DNA of 64,000 nt from Lutacidiplasma sp049802875. Lineage in GTDB: Archaea > Thermoplasmatota > Thermoplasmata > Lutacidiplasmatales > UBA184. The position numbers were made by a program, and so were the translations under genes. The DNA lies in NCBI GenBank assembly GCA_049802875.1, contig JBARNH010000019.1:16572-80571 (forward strand), given 5' to 3'. Shown here one piece after another: positions 24,387-32,111 of the stretch (its first letter is position 1; each line of letters begins with the position of its first letter). Under the pieces are notes generated by a model, which was given only the letters and a program-made list of their open reading frames with translations, was not told the DNA's origin and did no database searches.

Positions 24387-25352
24387 ATGGAGGGTCCCCG
24401 ACCGACCAAAGGGGCGCCCGCGGATGAGCTCCTCGAGCTCGTCCAGATGGTTCGACAGGAACTCCTGCTCCGGGAGGAGGCGCCGACCGGGAATTGGGTG
24501 GAGGCTTCCGCGGTCGACCTTCGAACGGGAGACAAGCCGGGCTGGTACTACCCCGTCGCTTCGGGAGCCGGGCTTGCCTTCCGATCGCAACGTGGCCCGG
24601 CGTCGTTCGGACACGTCCATGTCGGACCGGGTCCGGAGGCACTCCCCCACGCGATCGCCCTGTCCGAGGCATTGGTCGATTCGCTACCGGCAACGACCGG
24701 CTCCGTGATCGTCGGGTTCACCGGATTACCGACGGACCAGGAGCGCATCCTGTTGGAGCGTCTCGCCCAGCGCCCGGGATCGACCGTCATCGAACGCTTC
24801 GCGATGGAGCGGCCCTTGAGCTCGCGCGACGGAGAAGGTCTGACACCGGCTCCCGACGGGTTGACCCTGGTCCCCACGCGCGACGTCACTCTCGAGGCGT
24901 TGGCCGATCTCGACCGGCGCGCGTTCCAAGGTACTGTCGACGAGCTGCTGATCGGGACAGAGCCCGATGACTATCGTCGCTCGCTGTCCGCGCTGATGGC
25001 GGGAGAGGCTGGCCGATTCCTGGAGGAGGCCTCGATCGCGTTCTATCGCCCCAACCCCCCGAAGTTGGTCGGAGCGATCCTCACCTGTGAGAAATCGGCG
25101 CGGCGAGCGGTGTTCTTCGACTTCATGGTCGATCCCGACCTTCGGGGTCGGGGATACGGTGTCTACCTGCTCCGCTGGGGGATGCGGGCGCTCTGGGCCC
25201 TCGGATACGAGCGCGTCCGCCTCTGGGTCAGCGCGACGAACCAGGCCGCCCGGCGACTGTACGATTCGGTCGGCTTCTCCGTGACGCACGCTGCCGCGAT
25301 CTACCGCTGGGATCGCGTACCGCTCGCGCCGCACCCACATTCGGACCGGTAG
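24387..25352 (+). CDS. GNAT-family acetyltransferase with N-terminal extension
   Basis: A 321-residue protein. The C-terminal ~150 residues form a GNAT domain: DFMVDPDLRGRGYGVYLLRWGM is motif A (acetyl-CoA pyrophosphate loop), and SATNQAARRLYDSVGF is the typical C-terminal motif. The N-terminal ~150 residues may be a degenerate second GNAT repeat (ASFGHVHVGPGPEAL and SVIVGFTGLPTDQERILLERLAQ). The start at 24387 has a Shine-Dalgarno-like GAGGAG ten bases upstream, and the gene follows prs closely. Its 3' end overlaps the opposing nuclease-like gene by 52 bp. Substrate unknown. Confidence 0.78.
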   Translation: MEGPRPTKGAPADELLELVQMVRQELLLREEAPTGNWVEASAVDLRTGDKPGWYYPVASGAGLAFRSQRGPASFGHVHVGPGPEALPHAIALSEALVDSLPATTGSVIVGFTGLPTDQERILLERLAQRPGSTVIERFAMERPLSSRDGEGLTPAPDGLTLVPTRDVTLEALADLDRRAFQGTVDELLIGTEPDDYRRSLSALMAGEAGRFLEEASIAFYRPNPPKLVGAILTCEKSARRAVFFDFMVDPDLRGRGYGVYLLRWGMRALWALGYERVRLWVSATNQAARRLYDSVGFSVTHAAAIYRWDRVPLAPHPHSDR

Positions 25353-26674
25353 GGGCAGCTCGCGTACATCCACTCCGGACACGAGGGAAGACCCTCGGGG
25401 CTCGAAGAGCGGAGGGCCGTGGCCAGGAGCCGCTCGCGCTCCCGCCACAGTCGAGCGAACACGCTCGAGGGAGCGAAGTGAAACTCGAACACCTGAACTT
25501 GGCCGGGTCCTTCGTCCGGGCGTTCTTGTCCAATGACGAGACGAGCCGATGCGGTTCCGGTGGCTACGCAGCGAAACCCGAGCTCGAGGACGTATTGGGG
25601 GTGGCGGTCGAGGAGAGTCGAGGGAGTAACGCGGTCCCGCCATCGGGAGGTGCGGACCAGATACGGAGTGCCCCGGAAGCCGCCGACCTCTTCTTCCGGC
25701 TCGGTCGGGGTCACCGGAAGGCGGGCGACCTCACCGAGGGGGCCCGACTCTACTGCCTCGGTCAGTCGCCCGTACAAGTCGGCGGGTTCGAGCGGGTTCG
25801 AGGGAAGTCGCGGGGAGACGGGCTCGGGCTTCGTTCGTTCGAAGAAGGACCGACGCGGGTACAGGAGGTCCCGGAATCGCTGCAGGGTCGGAGGTCCCGT
25901 CGACCGGGGGATCTCCCGCAATCGGGAAGCGATCCGTTCCGAAACGTCGACTCGTTCCGTGAGCTGTTGCACCTCGGCGAGGATCCGAGAGGTCGACGCG
26001 GGTTCCTTACCGGTGCAGTCGCAGACTGCGGCCTGTTGAAATTCGCATCCCCGTCCGAACCACCTGCAGAGAGGAAGCCCGCTCGCTCGATGCTCGAGCC
26101 ATGCCCGACGCAGCGCCTCGACCCGACGTTGCATCTCGAGTCGCAAGGTCGCCGGCTCACCGAACCGGATGTCTACCGCCTGTACGGTGCCGACGTCATC
26201 GTTCTGGGTCACGAAGGTGACCAATCGTCCGGATCCTCGGTCCGTCAGGGCGCAGTACATCGCCAGCTGTTCGACCTGCTCCGGTCGCGCATCGGGAAGC
26301 TGGTCGGGTCCCACGGAGCTGGAGCTGGTCTTCACCTCCACGGGGAGGTCGCTCAGCAGGTCGATCCGACCCACCACTCCATCTCGCCGAACCCGTACTT
26401 CGAGCGCTCCTTCCGAGGAGAGCGTGACTCCGAGCCGGCGATGCAACGTTCGACCGAGGTCCAATCGCCGCTGTCGCTCGAGGTCCACGGGCGTCGGAGG
26501 CGCGAACGCTCGCCAATACGCTTGGCGAGGGGAGATGAGATTCGTGACGGACATCGCTCGAATCGAAGCCTTTGGGGGCAGGCGGGCGCCGAGCAACCGG
26601 GCGAGTTCGACGTCCTCGCTCGCCGAGACCGCCGAACGCCATACCGGCTCGACGCTCGAGGGGGAGCTCGCCAT
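25301..26674 (-). CDS. PD-(D/E)XK nuclease-fold protein, Cas4/RecB-like, internally duplicated
   Basis: A 457-residue protein. The first unit (about 41-225) begins VTNLISPRQAYWRAF as in Cas4-like proteins, has H78, D105 in GRIDL and E113-V-K115 (the PD-(D/E)XK set), and a C-terminal cluster C203-x6-C210-x7-C218-x-C220. A second unit (~335-450) repeats the pattern: PYLVRTS (337-343) aligns with PVEVKTS but lacks the catalytic Glu and has Arg for Lys; ARLVIGQ, the F-x-F-x-x-x-x-x-x-R-L block and the cluster C432-x7-C440-x5-C446-x-C448 align too. So one probably active and one degenerate copy, each with a possible Fe-S or zinc site. No CRISPR or helicase gene is near. TATA-like CTCCTATAG lies ~25 bp before the ATG. 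Confidence 0.74.
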   Translation of the reverse strand: MASSPSSVEPVWRSAVSASEDVELARLLGARLPPKASIRAMSVTNLISPRQAYWRAFAPPTPVDLERQRRLDLGRTLHRRLGVTLSSEGALEVRVRRDGVVGRIDLLSDLPVEVKTSSSSVGPDQLPDARPEQVEQLAMYCALTDRGSGRLVTFVTQNDDVGTVQAVDIRFGEPATLRLEMQRRVEALRRAWLEHRASGLPLCRWFGRGCEFQQAAVCDCTGKEPASTSRILAEVQQLTERVDVSERIASRLREIPRSTGPPTLQRFRDLLYPRRSFFERTKPEPVSPRLPSNPLEPADLYGRLTEAVESGPLGEVARLPVTPTEPEEEVGGFRGTPYLVRTSRWRDRVTPSTLLDRHPQYVLELGFRCVATGTASARLVIGQERPDEGPGQVQVFEFHFAPSSVFARLWRERERLLATALRSSSPEGLPSCPEWMYASCPYRSECGCGASGTRSQR

Positions 26675-26692
26675 GTCGCCCCGAGCGCGTCC

Positions 26693-26702
26693 GTCTATAG
26701 GA
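26693..26702 (-). promoter_or_regulatory. TATA-like box of the duplicated nuclease-fold gene
   Basis: Minus-strand CCTATAGACG, about 24 bp before the ATG at 26674, indicates leaderless transcription. Confidence 0.5.
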
Positions 26703-26754
26703 GTCTCCGGATTCGGGGGGGCGGGGCTTTGAGCGTACCGCCCTTCGCGACCAC

Positions 26755-28323
26755 GTGACCGAGGCGGCCCGGAGACCGCTGATCATCGGGAGCGGCATCG
26801 CCGGTCTCTATGTCGCGCTCCGGAGCCGAGAACTCGGTCTCCGACCGACCGTCGTGACGAAGTCGCGGCTCGAAGAGTCGAACACGCGCTACGCCCAAGG
26901 AGGGATCGCGGCCGCCATCGGTCCCGACGATTCTCCGCGGCAGCACCTCGAAGACACGGTGAAGGCGGGGGACGAGCTCGTCGACCGGACCGCCGCCCGA
27001 ATCCTAACGGCCGAGGCTCCCGCCCGGATCGCCGACCTGGTGCGGTACGGGGTACCGTTCGATACGGTCGATGGTCGGATCGCGTTGGGGAGGGAGGCAG
27101 CCCACTCCCACTTTCGAACGTTGCACGCCGGCGGGGATGCCACCGGCCTCTCGATCGAGGAGACCCTGAAACGACGAGTCCTTGACGCCGGAATCGAGGC
27201 CCGAGAACGTACGATCCTGCGCGCCCTACTCCCCGGCTCGCGGGATGGCCCGGTCGCGGTCCTGTCGAACGCCGACGGTCGCGACCTCGAGTATTCCGTG
27301 GCCGGCCCGGTCGTCCTCGCCACCGGCGGCGCCGGAAGCCTGTATCGTCAAAGCTCCAACCCGTCGATCGCCACGGGAGAAGGGGTGGCCATCGCGTTCC
27401 GCGCCGGGGCGCTCCTCACCGACATGGAATTCATCCAGTTTCATCCCACGGCGTTCTGCCGTGAAGGGGCCCCGCGGTTCCTGATCACCGAGGCGCTCCG
27501 CGGCGAGGGCGCGGTACTGCGCAACGAGGCGGGAGAGCGGTTCATGACCTCCGTTCATCGGGACGCGGAGCTCGCACCGCGCGACATCGTCGCCCGCGCC
27601 ATCGACCGAGAGATCGTGAACTCGGGCCGCCCCTGCGTGTTCCTCGACGCCACCGCGCTTCCGCGGGACCTCCTGTTCGCCCGGTTTCCCTCGATCTGCC
27701 ACTTCCTGGCAACGTACGGCTTGGACCCGTCGCGCGATCAGATCCCGGTGGCGCCGGTGGCGCACTACATGATCGGTGGGGTCACGACCGACCTCGAGGG
27801 TCGCTCTTCGCTCCCCGGGCTCTACGCCGCCGGGGAGGTCGCAGCGACCGGAGTGCATGGGGCGAACCGACTCGCCGGGAACTCCCTGTTGGAAGGGTTG
27901 GTGTTCGGCGAGCGGGTAGGCCGCCAGCTCCTCCACCCGGCGCTGGGAGGCCCCCGCTCCCCGCACCGGACCGTTGAGGTCGCGCTCCCTTCGGGGACGG
28001 GCCGGGCGGAAGAGCCGGAGGAATTCGAGCGAGTGCGGGCCGCGCTGTGGGACGACGTCGGGATCGTCCGCTCGGCCGAGGGATTGGGCTCCGCCGTAGA
28101 ACTGTTCGAGCGTCTCGCGAGGTCGTCCCCGGCTTCGAAGTCCGGAGGGATGCCGGGCCCCATCTCGAACGCTTCGCTCACTGCGCTCTTGATCGCCCGT
28201 GCCGCGTCGATCCGTACCGAGAGTCGGGGAGCGCACTACCGATCGGACTGGCCGAAACGACGGGCGATATGGCGGTTCCACATCGGGCTGCGCCTGCGAG
28301 CTCCGGCCGGGAAGGCCCGGTGA
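26755..28323 (+). CDS. nadB: L-aspartate oxidase
   Basis: A 522-residue flavoprotein oxidising L-aspartate to iminoaspartate, the first step of de novo NAD synthesis. The N-terminal IIGSGIAGLYVAL binds FAD; YAQGGIAAAIGPDDS, HSHFRTLHAGGDATG, EFIQFHPTAF, LITEALRGEG and HYMIGGV are the characteristic blocks; GVHGANRLAGNSLLEGLVFG near the end completes the FAD site. This combination distinguishes it from succinate dehydrogenase flavoprotein. GTG start at 26755. No nadA or nadC is next to it. Assignment is firm. Confidence 0.93.
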   Translation: MTEAARRPLIIGSGIAGLYVALRSRELGLRPTVVTKSRLEESNTRYAQGGIAAAIGPDDSPRQHLEDTVKAGDELVDRTAARILTAEAPARIADLVRYGVPFDTVDGRIALGREAAHSHFRTLHAGGDATGLSIEETLKRRVLDAGIEARERTILRALLPGSRDGPVAVLSNADGRDLEYSVAGPVVLATGGAGSLYRQSSNPSIATGEGVAIAFRAGALLTDMEFIQFHPTAFCREGAPRFLITEALRGEGAVLRNEAGERFMTSVHRDAELAPRDIVARAIDREIVNSGRPCVFLDATALPRDLLFARFPSICHFLATYGLDPSRDQIPVAPVAHYMIGGVTTDLEGRSSLPGLYAAGEVAATGVHGANRLAGNSLLEGLVFGERVGRQLLHPALGGPRSPHRTVEVALPSGTGRAEEPEEFERVRAALWDDVGIVRSAEGLGSAVELFERLARSSPASKSGGMPGPISNASLTALLIARAASIRTESRGAHYRSDWPKRRAIWRFHIGLRLRAPAGKAR

Positions 28324-28365
28324 CGGCCCGACAACCCTAATGCTCGTGCGCCGGTCGCCCGAGCC

Positions 28366-29520
28366 ATGGACCTATCCCTATCGGAGGAGGAGCGGGAGCT
28401 CCGCGACGCGGCCCGCCGATTCGTCCGCAAGGAGGTCGTGCCGGTCGCCGATCGGATGGACCGGGAGGACTCCTTCCCCCGGGACGTCTTTCGTCGGCTC
28501 GGGGAACAGGGATTCCTCGGAGTCACCGTCCCGAGTGACTACGGGGGTCTGGGACTCTCGTACGTCTCTCAGGCGCTGATCCTGGAGGAGATCGCTCGGG
28601 TGAGCCCGGCCCTCGCGCTCAGCGTCGGTGCCCATTCGAATCTGTTCGCCGACAACGTCGGTCGGAACGGGACCGACGCCCAGCGACGGGAGTTCCTGCC
28701 GGCCGTCGTCCGTGGAGAGGCCGTCGGTGCCCTCGCCCTCACCGAACCGAACGCCGGTTCGGATGCCGTGTCGTTGACGACCCGTGCCGAACGAGACGGG
28801 GACCACTTTGTGTTGAACGGAAGCAAGCAGTTCATCACGAACGGGCCGATCGCCGACGCGCTCCTGGTGTACGCCAAGACGTCTCCGGGTCGAGGGGCGC
28901 ACGGGATCAGCGCCTTTCTCGTCCGACGCGACGCGGCGGGCTTCTCGGTGGCCCGGAGTCTCGACAAGATGGGGATGCGAGGTTCCCCCACGGGCGAACT
29001 CGCGTTCCAGGACTGTCGGGTCCCGGTCGACCAACTCGTGGGCACGGAGAATGAGGGCGTCCGGGTCATGATGGGCGGGCTCAACGTCGAGCGGGCCGTC
29101 CTCGCCGCGATCCCGGTCGGCATCATGGCCGAGTGCCTCGAGCGATCGGTGGAATACTCCCGCCAGCGGGAGCAGTTCGGGCAGAAGATCGGACGTTTCC
29201 AATTGATCCAAGAGAAGCTCGCGAACATGTACACGGAGCTCGAGGCATCGCGCCTGTTGGTCTACGCGGCCCTGGAGCAGGTCACCCGGAACCCCCAGCG
29301 CTTGGGGCCGAGTGCCGCGGCACTGACCTATGCGTCCGAGGCCTCGACGCGAGCCGCGCTCGAGGCGATCCAGATCCACGGAGGATACGGGTACATGCGG
29401 GACCTTCCGCTCGAGCGATTGGCGCGTGACGCGAAGCTCCTCGAAATCGGTGCCGGAACCTCGGAGATCCGTCGACTCCTCGTGGCGCGCGAACTCCTCG
29501 GCCCGGGCTTTGCCGAGTAG
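28366..29520 (+). CDS. Acyl-CoA dehydrogenase
   Basis: A 384-residue FAD enzyme introducing an alpha-beta double bond into acyl-CoA. Blocks: ALTEPNAGSDA (flavin/substrate contact), FITNG, IQIHGGYGYMRDLPLERLARDAKLLEIGAGTSEIRRLLVAREL. In this enzyme group the catalytic base is commonly the Glu in the L-E-I-G-A/G-T-S-E stretch, which is present. It is the short/branched-chain type; substrate range is not readable but isovaleryl- or butyryl-CoA are likely. TATA-like ACCCTAATG lies ~28 bp upstream. Together with thiolase and the methylmalonyl-CoA genes it indicates acyl-CoA catabolism. An ETF pair is not present here. Confidence 0.91.
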   Translation: MDLSLSEEERELRDAARRFVRKEVVPVADRMDREDSFPRDVFRRLGEQGFLGVTVPSDYGGLGLSYVSQALILEEIARVSPALALSVGAHSNLFADNVGRNGTDAQRREFLPAVVRGEAVGALALTEPNAGSDAVSLTTRAERDGDHFVLNGSKQFITNGPIADALLVYAKTSPGRGAHGISAFLVRRDAAGFSVARSLDKMGMRGSPTGELAFQDCRVPVDQLVGTENEGVRVMMGGLNVERAVLAAIPVGIMAECLERSVEYSRQREQFGQKIGRFQLIQEKLANMYTELEASRLLVYAALEQVTRNPQRLGPSAAALTYASEASTRAALEAIQIHGGYGYMRDLPLERLARDAKLLEIGAGTSEIRRLLVARELLGPGFAE

Positions 29521-29575
29521 CGGAACGCGGACTCAGACCGGACTCCGCTGCTCCTCACACGGCGCCGTACCGAAC

Positions 29576-29584
29576 GTATATAGG
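29576..29584 (+). promoter_or_regulatory. TATA box of the coiled-coil gene
   Basis: GTATATAGG, near-consensus, about 28 bp before the ATG at 29608 (leaderless). It is among the strongest TATA boxes of the window. Confidence 0.65.
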
Positions 29585-29607
29585 GCTCGGGGTCCCTCCG
29601 AAGCTCG

Positions 29608-30348
29608 ATGGCCGGTCGGCCGCCGCCCGCATCGAGCGGAACGTCGTCGCTGCGCGTCGAGGTCCTGAAGGAACTCCAGAGCCTGATCGATGACCGGGAT
29701 GTGCGCGACCGACTCGAGCGCGGTCCGATCGGCGAAACGAAGGGTCGCGAGCACTGGGTCCTCCACCTCCTCCTCCGGGCACAGGAGTCGACCCAGATAC
29801 ATCTCGACGTGCTCATCGGAACGGCCTACTCCAATCTTCTCGCTCGTCTCCAGTCGATCGAGGACCGGGTCGAACGCGTCGAGGGGGCCGGCCGATCGCT
29901 CGGCGACGACGTCAAGAGTCGCCTCGATGGGCTCGAAGTCTCGGTCGCCGAGCGCGTGTCGAAGGAAGTCGGAACGGGGGTCGAGAGCGCGGGGAATCGC
30001 ATGGCGACGGAGCTCTTCGCCAACCTCGACAAGAAGTGGAAGCCCGTCGGGGACTCGATCGAGGCTTTCTCCCAATCCGCGAGCCAACTCACCAAGAACC
30101 TCTCCGACACGTATCGGGTCGCCACGCAAAGCCGCCTCCTGCTTAACGAGAACGCGCGGAGGATCATCGACCTGGGTCGGGACCTGGTCGCGCTGGAGGA
30201 GAGCCTGAAGCTGGCCCTCTCGAAGACGTTAGAGGAAGGACTCCAACCGCTCGAGGAGCGGATCTCCGCCCTCGAATCTCGACTCGCGGGAGCGAATGAA
30301 GAGTCCGCGGCGTCCAACGGCCGGACGGACGCCCCCGGGGGCGCCTAG
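29608..30348 (+). CDS. Coiled-coil protein of unknown function
   Basis: A 246-residue soluble protein. After a flexible N-terminus, residues ~16-80 contain an aromatic/His-rich segment (REHWVLHLLLRAQESTQIHLDVL), and ~80-235 shows long heptad-like helices (LARLQSIEDRVERVEG, VKSRLDGLEVSVAERV, EEGLQPLEERISALESRL). No known domain is recognised. It is strongly promoted and lies 17 bp before the phosphopantoate ligase gene, so the two are probably cotranscribed. It may be structural or a DNA/membrane organiser; nothing in the sequence decides. Confidence 0.6.
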   Translation: MAGRPPPASSGTSSLRVEVLKELQSLIDDRDVRDRLERGPIGETKGREHWVLHLLLRAQESTQIHLDVLIGTAYSNLLARLQSIEDRVERVEGAGRSLGDDVKSRLDGLEVSVAERVSKEVGTGVESAGNRMATELFANLDKKWKPVGDSIEAFSQSASQLTKNLSDTYRVATQSRLLLNENARRIIDLGRDLVALEESLKLALSKTLEEGLQPLEERISALESRLAGANEESAASNGRTDAPGGA

Positions 30349-30365
30349 CTCGTCCGGACGGCCCG

Positions 30366-31139
30366 ATGCGCCTCTCGCCCCGGCATCCGCGGTATCGAAG
30401 TCTCGTCGTTCGTGCCCGTCTCTCGAAGCAGGCTCGCCTCGGCGTCGTTGCCCTCGAAGGGCTGATCGCGCACGGGCGTGGGGAGGCGTTCGACTACCTT
30501 CTCGGGGAGCGAACGACGCCGAGTGCGCGCCGCGCGACTCGGGCGGCGGCGCAGTGGCTTCGGGCGGCCCGACACCCGGTGGTGAGCGTGAACGGGAACG
30601 TCGCCGCGCTCGCCTCCGACGGCGTCGCCTCGCTTCAGGCCGCCCTCCCGACGCTGCGGGTGGAGGTCAACCTGTTCCACCGGACGACCGGCCGAGCCGA
30701 ACTGGTCGCCCGGGCGCTGCGCACCGCCGGAGTGCGCGGGGTGCTCGGGGTCCATCCCACAGCCCGAATCGACGGGCTCCCGTCGGATCGGGCGCGCGTA
30801 GACCGCGCGGGAATCTTCGTGGCCGATGTCTGCCTCGTGCCGTTGGAGGACGGAGACCGCGCTGAGGCCCTACGATCTCTCGGTAAACGGGTGATCTCGA
30901 TCGACCTGAACCCACTCTCCCGCACGAGCCGGTTCGCTGACCTGCCGATCGTCGACGAGCTCTCCCGCGCCCTGCGAAACATGGCTGAGGATCTCCGGAG
31001 GGCTCGCGCACCGGTCGCCCCCGGACATTTCGCCCCCTTCGATGCGTCGGCCGCCCTGCGGGCGGCGAGAGCAACGATCGACCGCCGCCTTAGCCCGCGG
31101 GCGCCGGCTCGCCGGCGCTCTTCGCCACGGCGCCGGTGA
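30366..31139 (+). CDS. 4-phosphopantoate--beta-alanine ligase (archaeal phosphopantothenate synthetase)
   Basis: A 257-residue enzyme joining 4-phosphopantoate and beta-alanine with ATP in the archaeal CoA pathway. The highly conserved archaea-specific stretches are all present: SPRHPRYRSL, GLIAHGRGEAFDYLLGE, PVVSVNGNVAAL, VEVNLFHRT, FVADVCLVPLEDGDR and ISIDLNPLSRTSR. The pantoate kinase partner is not in the window. The last ~45 residues are a basic extension rich in Arg and Pro. Its 3' end overlaps the opposing GAF gene by 50 bp. Confidence 0.92.
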   Translation: MRLSPRHPRYRSLVVRARLSKQARLGVVALEGLIAHGRGEAFDYLLGERTTPSARRATRAAAQWLRAARHPVVSVNGNVAALASDGVASLQAALPTLRVEVNLFHRTTGRAELVARALRTAGVRGVLGVHPTARIDGLPSDRARVDRAGIFVADVCLVPLEDGDRAEALRSLGKRVISIDLNPLSRTSRFADLPIVDELSRALRNMAEDLRRARAPVAPGHFAPFDASAALRAARATIDRRLSPRAPARRRSSPRRR

Positions 31140-31584
31140 GCTTCCCGGCCACGTTCTCGAGAAACGCGGCGTCCGACCGGTCGAATGCCCCGACCTCGTT
31201 CCCGTCAATGTCGATCTCCCCCACGACCCGCTCCGAGTCCCGGATCGGCACGACGACCTCGGCCCGGGTCTCGAGGAAACAGGCGAGATATTCGGGAGCG
31301 GCACGCACGTCCTGCACCACGACCGTGCGGTTCTCCCGGGCGGCCTGGCCGCAGACGCCGCGCTCGACCGGAATGCGAGTGTGGTCGGTGGCGGCGGGCC
31401 CATCCCAGGCGTCCAGGACGAGGGTCGTTCCCTCGAGGCGGTAAATCCCGACCCATCGGTAATGTCGGAACGACTCCCGAAGGAACCGGCACACCTCCTG
31501 GAGCGCCGCCCGGCCCTGAAGACGGGCGAGGACCGCGTCAATCTGCAGCACGGCGGGGGTCGTCGCACGGGTCGGAACGGTCAT
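31090..31584 (-). CDS. GAF-domain protein, free methionine-(R)-sulfoxide reductase-like
   Basis: A 164-residue GAF domain. Sequence pieces typical of fRMsr are present: C78 in GVCGQAARENRTVVVQDV, C102 in EYLACF, then EVVVPIRDSERVVGEIDIDG. In E. coli fRMsr the redox cysteines are 84, 94 and 118; C78 and C102 here match 94 and 118 in position and spacing (24), while the equivalent of Cys84 is not seen. The catalytic GHIACD motif is altered (EYLACF). It may repair free methionine sulfoxide or be a ligand-binding GAF. It begins only 25 bp after the tRNA-Ser 3' end, on the same strand. Confidence 0.72.
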   Translation of the reverse strand: MTVPTRATTPAVLQIDAVLARLQGRAALQEVCRFLRESFRHYRWVGIYRLEGTTLVLDAWDGPAATDHTRIPVERGVCGQAARENRTVVVQDVRAAPEYLACFLETRAEVVVPIRDSERVVGEIDIDGNEVGAFDRSDAAFLENVAGKLTGAVAKSAGEPAPAG

Positions 31585-31609
31585 GCTCGGAATCGCCCGG
31601 GGAGGAGAG

Positions 31610-31727
31610 CGCCGAGGGGGAGATTTTCCCCCGGGACGGGTCGACCGTTCCCGGCGTTTGAACTCCCGAGGCGAATTTCGCCACGAGCTTTCCAGACTCG
31701 CGCCGTACCGGACTGAGCCACCTCGGC
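31610..31727 (-). tRNA. tRNA-Ser(GGA) with a ~33-nt intron in the T loop
   Basis: On the minus strand the first seven bases (31727-31721) pair perfectly with 31617-31611. A 3-bp D stem, a 5-bp anticodon stem around loop CTGGAAA (anticodon GGA at 31693-31691), a long variable arm, and T stem GGGAG (31667-31663) pairing with CTCCC (31622-31618) follow. Discriminator G73 is 31610, as usual for tRNA-Ser; CCA is not encoded. The T-loop sequence TTCAAA is separated from the closing T-CTCCC by about 33 nt (roughly 31656-31624), which fold as a stem CCGGGA/TCCCGG. With TTC/GAA pairing and AAA and AAT bulges this resembles a relaxed bulge-helix-bulge splice site. Removing it gives an 85-nt tRNA with loop TTCAAAT. 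Exact junctions are ambiguous by one or two bases. Confidence 0.88.
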
Positions 31728-31758
31728 ACGCCCTCCCGGCGAGGACGGAGTTCGGCCG

Positions 31759-31769
31759 ATAAGCTTAGC
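31759..31769 (-). promoter_or_regulatory. TATA-like box of tRNA-Ser
   Basis: Minus-strand CTAAGCTTATC, about 36 bp upstream of the tRNA 5' end, a usual distance for archaeal tRNA promoters with a short 5' leader. Confidence 0.5.
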
Positions 31770-31786
31770 GGCCCGAAATCCCCGGA

Positions 31787-32026
31787 CTAGTCGCCGAGCG
31801 GATACCAGCCGCAGCGGGAGCACCCGACACTGCGCTCCTCGCCGGGGATCTCCGACCGACACTCCGGGCACGGGATCGGCGACGGGATCGAGAGGGAGAG
31901 GCAATCAAAGCAGCTTCCTTGCCGCCGATCGTCGGGGAGAATCACGAGGTCCTTTCCGCAAAAGAGGCAGTGGGTGAGGCGTTCCTCGGACGTTTCGAAG
32001 ATTCGACTGTCCGCGAACGAAAGCAT
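31787..32026 (-). CDS. Small double zinc-ribbon protein
   Basis: A 79-residue protein with two CxxC pairs forming one zinc site (HCLFCGKD and SCFDC) and a second set (PCPECRSEI and GCSRCGWYPLGD). Short zinc-ribbon proteins of this kind are common in archaea and often bind nucleic acid or act as structural subunits; no specific family is recognised. A minus-strand TATA-like CCTTATGTACC at 32050-32060 lies about 28 bp before the ATG, so it has its own leaderless promoter. Downstream is the tRNA-Ser gene. Confidence 0.72.
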   Translation of the reverse strand: MLSFADSRIFETSEERLTHCLFCGKDLVILPDDRRQGSCFDCLSLSIPSPIPCPECRSEIPGEERSVGCSRCGWYPLGD

Positions 32027-32111
32027 CGGCCCGCTCCACCATCCGTCCGGTACATAAGGGCTCGCTGAACCCCGGTGGGCGGACGAGTTAAACGACGTGT
32101 CCCGGTCGAAC

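Noticed and set aside
25301..26674. CRISPR-associated Cas4
   Set aside because: No repeat array, cas1 or cas2 in 64 kb, and the duplicated layout and Cys pattern differ from Cas4.
26755..28323. Succinate dehydrogenase or fumarate reductase flavoprotein
   Set aside because: Block order and sequence (GVHGANRLAGNSLLEG, YAQGGIAA, EFIQFHPTAF with LITEALRGEG) fit L-aspartate oxidase, and no Fe-S or membrane-anchor subunit gene is adjacent.
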